Positions 5,255 through 13,211 of a stretch of 13,211 nt of DNA are shown piece after piece. A program made the position numbers and the translations under genes. The notes under the pieces were generated by a model. It was not told where the DNA came from and did not search any database. It worked only from the letters and a program-made list of their open reading frames with translations. The DNA lies in contig JAIKYL010000004.1 of assembly GCA_024683255.1 (NCBI GenBank), forward strand, positions 1 through 13,211, in the 5' to 3' direction. Numbering within the stretch: position 1 is the first letter of the stretch; each line of letters starts with the position of its first letter. The stretch comes from Bacteroidales bacterium. Lineage in GTDB: Bacteria; Bacteroidota; Bacteroidia; Bacteroidales; UBA932.

Positions 5255-6910
5255 TTATGTCCTCTGATACAGATAACGTTTGATGCTCTTCTTGGGAGTA
5301 CGTTCAAAGTCCTCCGGCATGAGCTCTATCTTCTTCACCTGCGCATACTTGGGCAGTTCCTCGTTGATGGCGGGCAGCATCCCGATGATGCGCTTCTTGA
5401 AGTCGCTCCGGGTATAGCCGTCCAGTTCTCCCTGGTGCCAGTCCGGATAAATAAGGGCCGTGAGACCTCCGTCGTCCTCCACAACCAGGGAATCCACCAC
5501 ATAGTTGAAGTTGTTGATGGTGGCCTCCACCTCTTCCGGATAGATGTTCTGGCCGGAAGGGCCCAGCACCATGCACTTGGAACGGCCCCGCAGGAAGAGG
5601 TAACCGTCCTTATCCAGCACGCCCATGTCACCGGTGCGGAACCAGCCGTCCTGCGTGAAGGAAGCCTTGGTGGTATCTTCGTTCTTATAGTAGCCCAGGC
5701 ACACGTTGGGACCCTTCACCTGCACCTCTCCGGGGATTCTCTCCGGATCCGGGGAATCTATGCGGATCTGCATGTTGAGGGCGGCACGGCCGGCGCTTCC
5801 CACCTTCACCTTATCCCAGTGGGCATAGCCGATGATGGGACCGCATTCCGTCATGCCGTAACCCACCGTATAGTGGAAACCTATCTTGTGCAGGAACTTC
5901 TCCACCTCCGGGTTGAAGGCCGCCCCGCCCAGGATCACTTCCTCGAACTGACCGCCGAAAGCGTTGGTGAGCTCTGCGCAGAATTTCTTCTCAATCACCG
6001 GTCCCAGGACGGGGATGCGACGGTAATATTTGGTTTTGTCGATAAGCGGTTTGAGTTTGGTCTTGTACACCTTCTCCATCACCAGCGGCACCGCGATGAT
6101 AATGTCCGGATGGATCTCGCTGAAGGCCTGCATGATGATCTTGGGACTGGGCACGCGGGACAGGAAATGCACGTGCATGCCGATGGTCATCTCGAAAAGG
6201 AACTCGAACATCATGCCGTACATGTGGGCCGTGGGCAGCATGGACACCACGTTCATGCCCGGCTTGAGCATGGGGCAGGCGTCCTTGGCGGCGAACTCAA
6301 TATTGGAGTACAGTGCCCGGTACGGAAGCATCACGCCCTTGGAGAAACCGGAAGTGCCGGAAGTATAGTTGATGATGGCCAGCTCATCGGCCGAATCCTC
6401 ATAGTAGTCGAGGTCTTCCGGCTCAAAGTTGTTGGGATATCGCTTGCCGAATTCCTCGTTCAGGTGCTCCCGGATATCGGCCAGTTCCTGGGTGGCGGCA
6501 TAAAGGAACTTGAGGGTGTTGATCTGCACCACCACCAGCAGGTCCGGCATCTCGTCCGGCGAAAGGCCTTCCCAAATTACCTCGTCCACAAACAGGACAC
6601 GGGCTTCCGAATGGTTCACCAGGTAATGGATATTTCCCGGCTTGAATTCGTGCAGGATGGGTACTGCCACGGCACCATAGGTGATGGCCGAGAGGAAACA
6701 CACGCCCCAGTTGGCCTGGTTGCGGGAACAGATGGCCACTTTGTCCCCCTTCTTGAGACCGCACTGCTCAAAGGCAATGTGGATTTTGGCCATCCGGCGC
6801 GCCACATCCCTGTAGGCCAGGGTCATACCCTGGTAGTTTGTGAGTGCCGGGCGGTCCCAGTTGGCCGCCAGGCTATCTTGGAGAATTTTGTTTACAGATT
6901 TAAATTCCAT
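5255..6910 (-). CDS. Long-chain fatty acid-CoA ligase family (AMP-forming) with altered A10 motif
   Basis: A 551-residue member of the ANL adenylate-forming superfamily. Visible motifs are the P-loop YTSGTSGFSKG (182-192), YGMTECGP (351-358), GWFRTGDMG with Asp428 for the ribose (422-430), the hinge region RGRSKCMVLGPSGQNIYPEEVE (441-462) and a short C-terminal domain. Such enzymes activate a fatty acid to acyl-AMP and pass it to CoA. There is no signal peptide, so it is cytoplasmic or membrane-associated. The C-terminal motif reads ERTPKKSIKRY: by alignment with GKIxR-type motifs, the position of the A10 catalytic lysine is Ser542, with Lys540 and Lys541 just before it. It is the second gene of the operon, 16 bp after the unknown membrane protein gene. 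Substrate chain length, and CoA rather than ACP as acceptor, are inferred. Confidence 0.88.
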   Translation of the reverse strand: MEFKSVNKILQDSLAANWDRPALTNYQGMTLAYRDVARRMAKIHIAFEQCGLKKGDKVAICSRNQANWGVCFLSAITYGAVAVPILHEFKPGNIHYLVNHSEARVLFVDEVIWEGLSPDEMPDLLVVVQINTLKFLYAATQELADIREHLNEEFGKRYPNNFEPEDLDYYEDSADELAIINYTSGTSGFSKGVMLPYRALYSNIEFAAKDACPMLKPGMNVVSMLPTAHMYGMMFEFLFEMTIGMHVHFLSRVPSPKIIMQAFSEIHPDIIIAVPLVMEKVYKTKLKPLIDKTKYYRRIPVLGPVIEKKFCAELTNAFGGQFEEVILGGAAFNPEVEKFLHKIGFHYTVGYGMTECGPIIGYAHWDKVKVGSAGRAALNMQIRIDSPDPERIPGEVQVKGPNVCLGYYKNEDTTKASFTQDGWFRTGDMGVLDKDGYLFLRGRSKCMVLGPSGQNIYPEEVEATINNFNYVVDSLVVEDDGGLTALIYPDWHQGELDGYTRSDFKKRIIGMLPAINEELPKYAQVKKIELMPEDFERTPKKSIKRYLYQRT

Positions 6911-6926
6911 GATTATAGGACAGGTT

Positions 6927-9059
6927 TTAGTTCAATTTAAAATCCCGGGTCTTGCCGTCGTAACACTCGGCCGATACGCCCTTTCCCTTGGGCGTTACCG
7001 GGGAGTCCGGCTTTATCATCTTTCCACCCTCTTCCCGGGTAAGAGGATCTCCTCCGTAAAACCCGTACACCAGGGTGCGGATGGAAGTGCGCACCACCCA
7101 GTACGACTTTCCGTTCACCTCCACCAGCTCCGGAAGTGACTTAACCGTTTCCGGGGCGGAAATGCCCTTCCAGTCGGCGGGTTTCTGGCCATGCAGGTTA
7201 TACATTTCCAATGAATTATCCTTGTGGAGCACCATCACGGTGTATCCGTGGGCGCCCGTAAAGTCATATGCCGAAGGGCCCAGCAGCACGGCTTTGCCCA
7301 GATCCACCGGGAATCCGTTCACCCAGTGGCCCAGGCGGTCCAGCAGATACAGCTTGGAGCCGGCGCAGAAGAGGAACTGGATTTTCCCGTTGTTGTAATA
7401 GTCTATGTTCTCCACCTTTCCGCAGAGGCGCTCCTTGAAGGGAATGCCCCATACGCCCTTGCCATTTTCATCGTTAAGGCAGATGGACAGATGGTCGTTC
7501 TGATACAGGTAGTTGGTCTTGCCCGTCTGGTAATTCTGCACGGGGAACAGGCCGGTGGGCACCACCACGGTGGTATCCCGCTCCAGCACCTGAACCTTGG
7601 TGCCCTTGAGGGCGCGCTTGTCCAGACGGATGCGGTACGTGGGATTGCCGGCCGATAAATCCAGCCCCACGAAGGCCGGCGCATAACCGGAACCGCGCAC
7701 GAAGGAGAGCAGTTTCTCACTCAGCTCCCCGGAGAAGATTTCCGAAGCCATCTCCGGATTTTCCGAGAAGGAATTGTATGCCACAACGCCGGACGGGACG
7801 GAAACCGAGGCGTCCGAGAGGCGGTCCTTGAGGGTGTATTCCAGGAAAGGCTTATCGGCAAAAGCCCTTACGGCCGGTCCGTCTCCAAAGACGCTCCAGC
7901 GGTTTCCCACGGAAGCGCAGGAGGTGTCCACCACGGAGAATCCTTCTCCCAGGACGGCCTGCAGATAACCCTTGTAGCTGTTGGAAGAGGGTTCTCCCAG
8001 TTTTTGGTCCTTGGCCGAACGCACCAGTACCACATCGTGCGAAACGCCGTCATCCGACGAGAAAGTGGCCTTCACCACTTCCTTGGGCTGGAGGCTCCGG
8101 AACCATTCTTCCGGAGAAAGGGGCCTTCCGGAACGTGCCTTGAGCGTATTGTTGTAGCGCGTAATGCGGCCATTGCCGTCTTCGTAACGGCGGAGGTTTG
8201 CCAGGAAGGAATCCGCATCGGCCACGGGAAGGGAAAGGGCCTTGGCAGTAAAGTACGGCAGCACTTCCGGGAAAGCGGCCTCCTGGGCGGGCAGGCCTTC
8301 AAAGGCGGCCAGCCAGCTGGCGGGAGCCTCTCCGGGAAGGGCGCTTCCCTTGAGGAGAATATGGTCCGGATCCGACTCCTGCACCACCAGGGAGCTCCAG
8401 GCGGTGAGGTCTTTCACAAAGGAAGCCTTCCGGCGCATCTTAGCTGGGGTATACACCTGCAGGATCTTGGCGGCATGGGTATGGGAGAAGAAGAAGGACA
8501 CGGGACCGGAAGTGACGGCCACCAGATCCTCCAGTTTGTCCGTTGAAAGCACCGACATGCCCTCTTCCAGGTGACGGGCCGATGCGTTGAGGAAGGTCTC
8601 CGAGCGGGAAGCCAGGAGGAAGCCGCCGCTGAGCTGCGTCTTGAGCCCGGCCTTTTCCGCCGCAGAAAGGACGGGGGCCAGGGCTGCCGAATCCAATTGC
8701 CGCAGTTCCGTAACCACCAGGGGCACCAGTGAACCGCTGTTGTGCAGCGATACGGCCATCCGGCTGCGGTCCGTGCAGCGAAGGTATTCCATGAGGGAGG
8801 GATTGCCGGGGCAAAGGAGGGCCTGGACCAGGCCGGTTGAATCGGCCAGCACTCTGGCGGCTGCCTTGGAACCGTCAAACACGGTTATCAGTACGGCATC
8901 GGCCGGAACGGCGCTTAATACACTCCAGGCGGCGCTGGTTTCCGTCTTCCGCGGGGACTCCGCCGATGAGTTGCTGTACAGGCGGCTCACAGCGAAGGCA
9001 ATACCCGCCAGCATGAGCGCCAGCACGGCTATTACTACAATTGTTGCCCTTTTTCCCAT
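6927..9059 (-). CDS. Membrane-anchored protein of unknown function with a beta-propeller-like C-terminal half
   Basis: I do not recognise this 710-residue protein with confidence; DUF3352-like proteins are a possibility. After MGKRAT comes one hydrophobic segment (about residues 6-25), likely an uncleaved signal anchor, so the rest should be periplasmic. The N-terminal part (about 30-420) is mixed alpha/beta with no catalytic motif I can name. The C-terminal part (about 450-710) has short beta-rich repeats such as GVWGIPF, KIQFLFCAGSKLYLLD and GHWVNGFPVDLGK, resembling PQQ or FG-GAP blades. I chose the ATG at 9057-9059; a TTG three codons upstream keeps the frame but overlaps the -7 promoter box. 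It is the first gene of the operon and diverges from the beta-galactosidase gene. Its neighbours do not reveal a role. Confidence 0.8.
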   Translation of the reverse strand: MGKRATIVVIAVLALMLAGIAFAVSRLYSNSSAESPRKTETSAAWSVLSAVPADAVLITVFDGSKAAARVLADSTGLVQALLCPGNPSLMEYLRCTDRSRMAVSLHNSGSLVPLVVTELRQLDSAALAPVLSAAEKAGLKTQLSGGFLLASRSETFLNASARHLEEGMSVLSTDKLEDLVAVTSGPVSFFFSHTHAAKILQVYTPAKMRRKASFVKDLTAWSSLVVQESDPDHILLKGSALPGEAPASWLAAFEGLPAQEAAFPEVLPYFTAKALSLPVADADSFLANLRRYEDGNGRITRYNNTLKARSGRPLSPEEWFRSLQPKEVVKATFSSDDGVSHDVVLVRSAKDQKLGEPSSNSYKGYLQAVLGEGFSVVDTSCASVGNRWSVFGDGPAVRAFADKPFLEYTLKDRLSDASVSVPSGVVAYNSFSENPEMASEIFSGELSEKLLSFVRGSGYAPAFVGLDLSAGNPTYRIRLDKRALKGTKVQVLERDTTVVVPTGLFPVQNYQTGKTNYLYQNDHLSICLNDENGKGVWGIPFKERLCGKVENIDYYNNGKIQFLFCAGSKLYLLDRLGHWVNGFPVDLGKAVLLGPSAYDFTGAHGYTVMVLHKDNSLEMYNLHGQKPADWKGISAPETVKSLPELVEVNGKSYWVVRTSIRTLVYGFYGGDPLTREEGGKMIKPDSPVTPKGKGVSAECYDGKTRDFKLN

Positions 9060-9065
9060 ATTATG

Positions 9066-9073
9066 CAAAGATA
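9066..9073 (-). promoter_or_regulatory. Bacteroides-type -7 box (TATCTTTG) for the minus-strand operon
   Basis: On the minus strand 9073-9066 reads TATCTTTG, matching TAnnTTTG. It ends only 6 bases before the ATG at 9059, so the predicted transcript starts within a few bases of the start codon and may be leaderless. No good -33 TTTG is seen at the usual distance; CTTAAA (9096-9091, minus) is the nearest candidate. This would drive the six-gene operon down to lptB. Confidence 0.6.
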
Positions 9074-9095
9074 GTGATTATTTTTAATATTTTAA

Positions 9096-13211
<4,116 letters not shown>

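Noticed and set aside
4859..6940. A 693-codon open frame on the plus strand
   Set aside because: It is the antisense shadow of the deaminase and acyl-CoA ligase genes and contains no domain motif.
9060..9068. Upstream TTG start adding three residues to the membrane-anchored protein
   Set aside because: The TTG is part of the TATCTTTG box; the ATG at 9059 gives a normal basic start before the membrane segment.

Overview
The window looks like a chromosomal segment of a high-GC member of the Bacteroidales (phylum Bacteroidota). Four things suggest this. The last gene encodes a hybrid two-component system regulator (kinase, receiver and AraC-type output in one chain), typical of this phylum. Two divergent promoters carry the Bacteroides-type -7 box TAnnTTTG. 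Genes lack clear Shine-Dalgarno sites. The dnaX, S41 protease and dCMP deaminase families look Bacteroidota-like. The genus cannot be fixed from the sequence.

Layout: bases 1-496 (minus) hold the 5' part of a secreted glycerophosphodiester phosphodiesterase gene that runs off the left edge. Bases 497-610 form a dense regulatory gap: a near-perfect sigma-54 (-24/-12) promoter match facing that gene, a short palindrome, and a strong terminator-like hairpin with a T tract. Bases 611-9059 (minus) hold six tightly packed genes that look like one operon. In transcription order they are a membrane-anchored protein of unknown function, a long-chain acyl-CoA ligase family protein, a dCMP deaminase, a PDZ/S41 C-terminal processing protease, dnaX (clamp-loader gamma/tau) and lptB (LPS-export ATPase). 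Most gaps are 3-16 bp; only the dnaX-lptB gap (46 bp) is longer, and it contains a short repeat element. Bases 9060-9125 are an AT-rich divergent promoter region. Bases 9126-12194 (plus) encode an exported GH2 beta-galactosidase. From 12191 to the right edge (minus) is the C-terminal part of a hybrid two-component regulator whose stop codon interlocks with that of the beta-galactosidase.

How the genes work together: the operon mixes housekeeping functions (replication, nucleotide supply, envelope proteolysis, LPS transport, fatty-acid activation), a loose grouping related to growth and envelope. The beta-galactosidase and the hybrid regulator form a carbohydrate-use fringe, but no SusC/SusD pair is visible in the window.

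The most unusual signal is in dnaX. The linker after its AAA+ region carries two tandem 87-bp units. Each is a perfect 16-bp inverted repeat around a 26-base loop, and the two copies differ at three stem positions that are all compensated on the opposite arm, even where this changes the protein. A third palindrome lies just downstream in the same linker and a fourth repeat type sits between dnaX and lptB, so this locus appears to collect palindromic elements. I found no defence system, CRISPR array, transposase, tRNA or rRNA.
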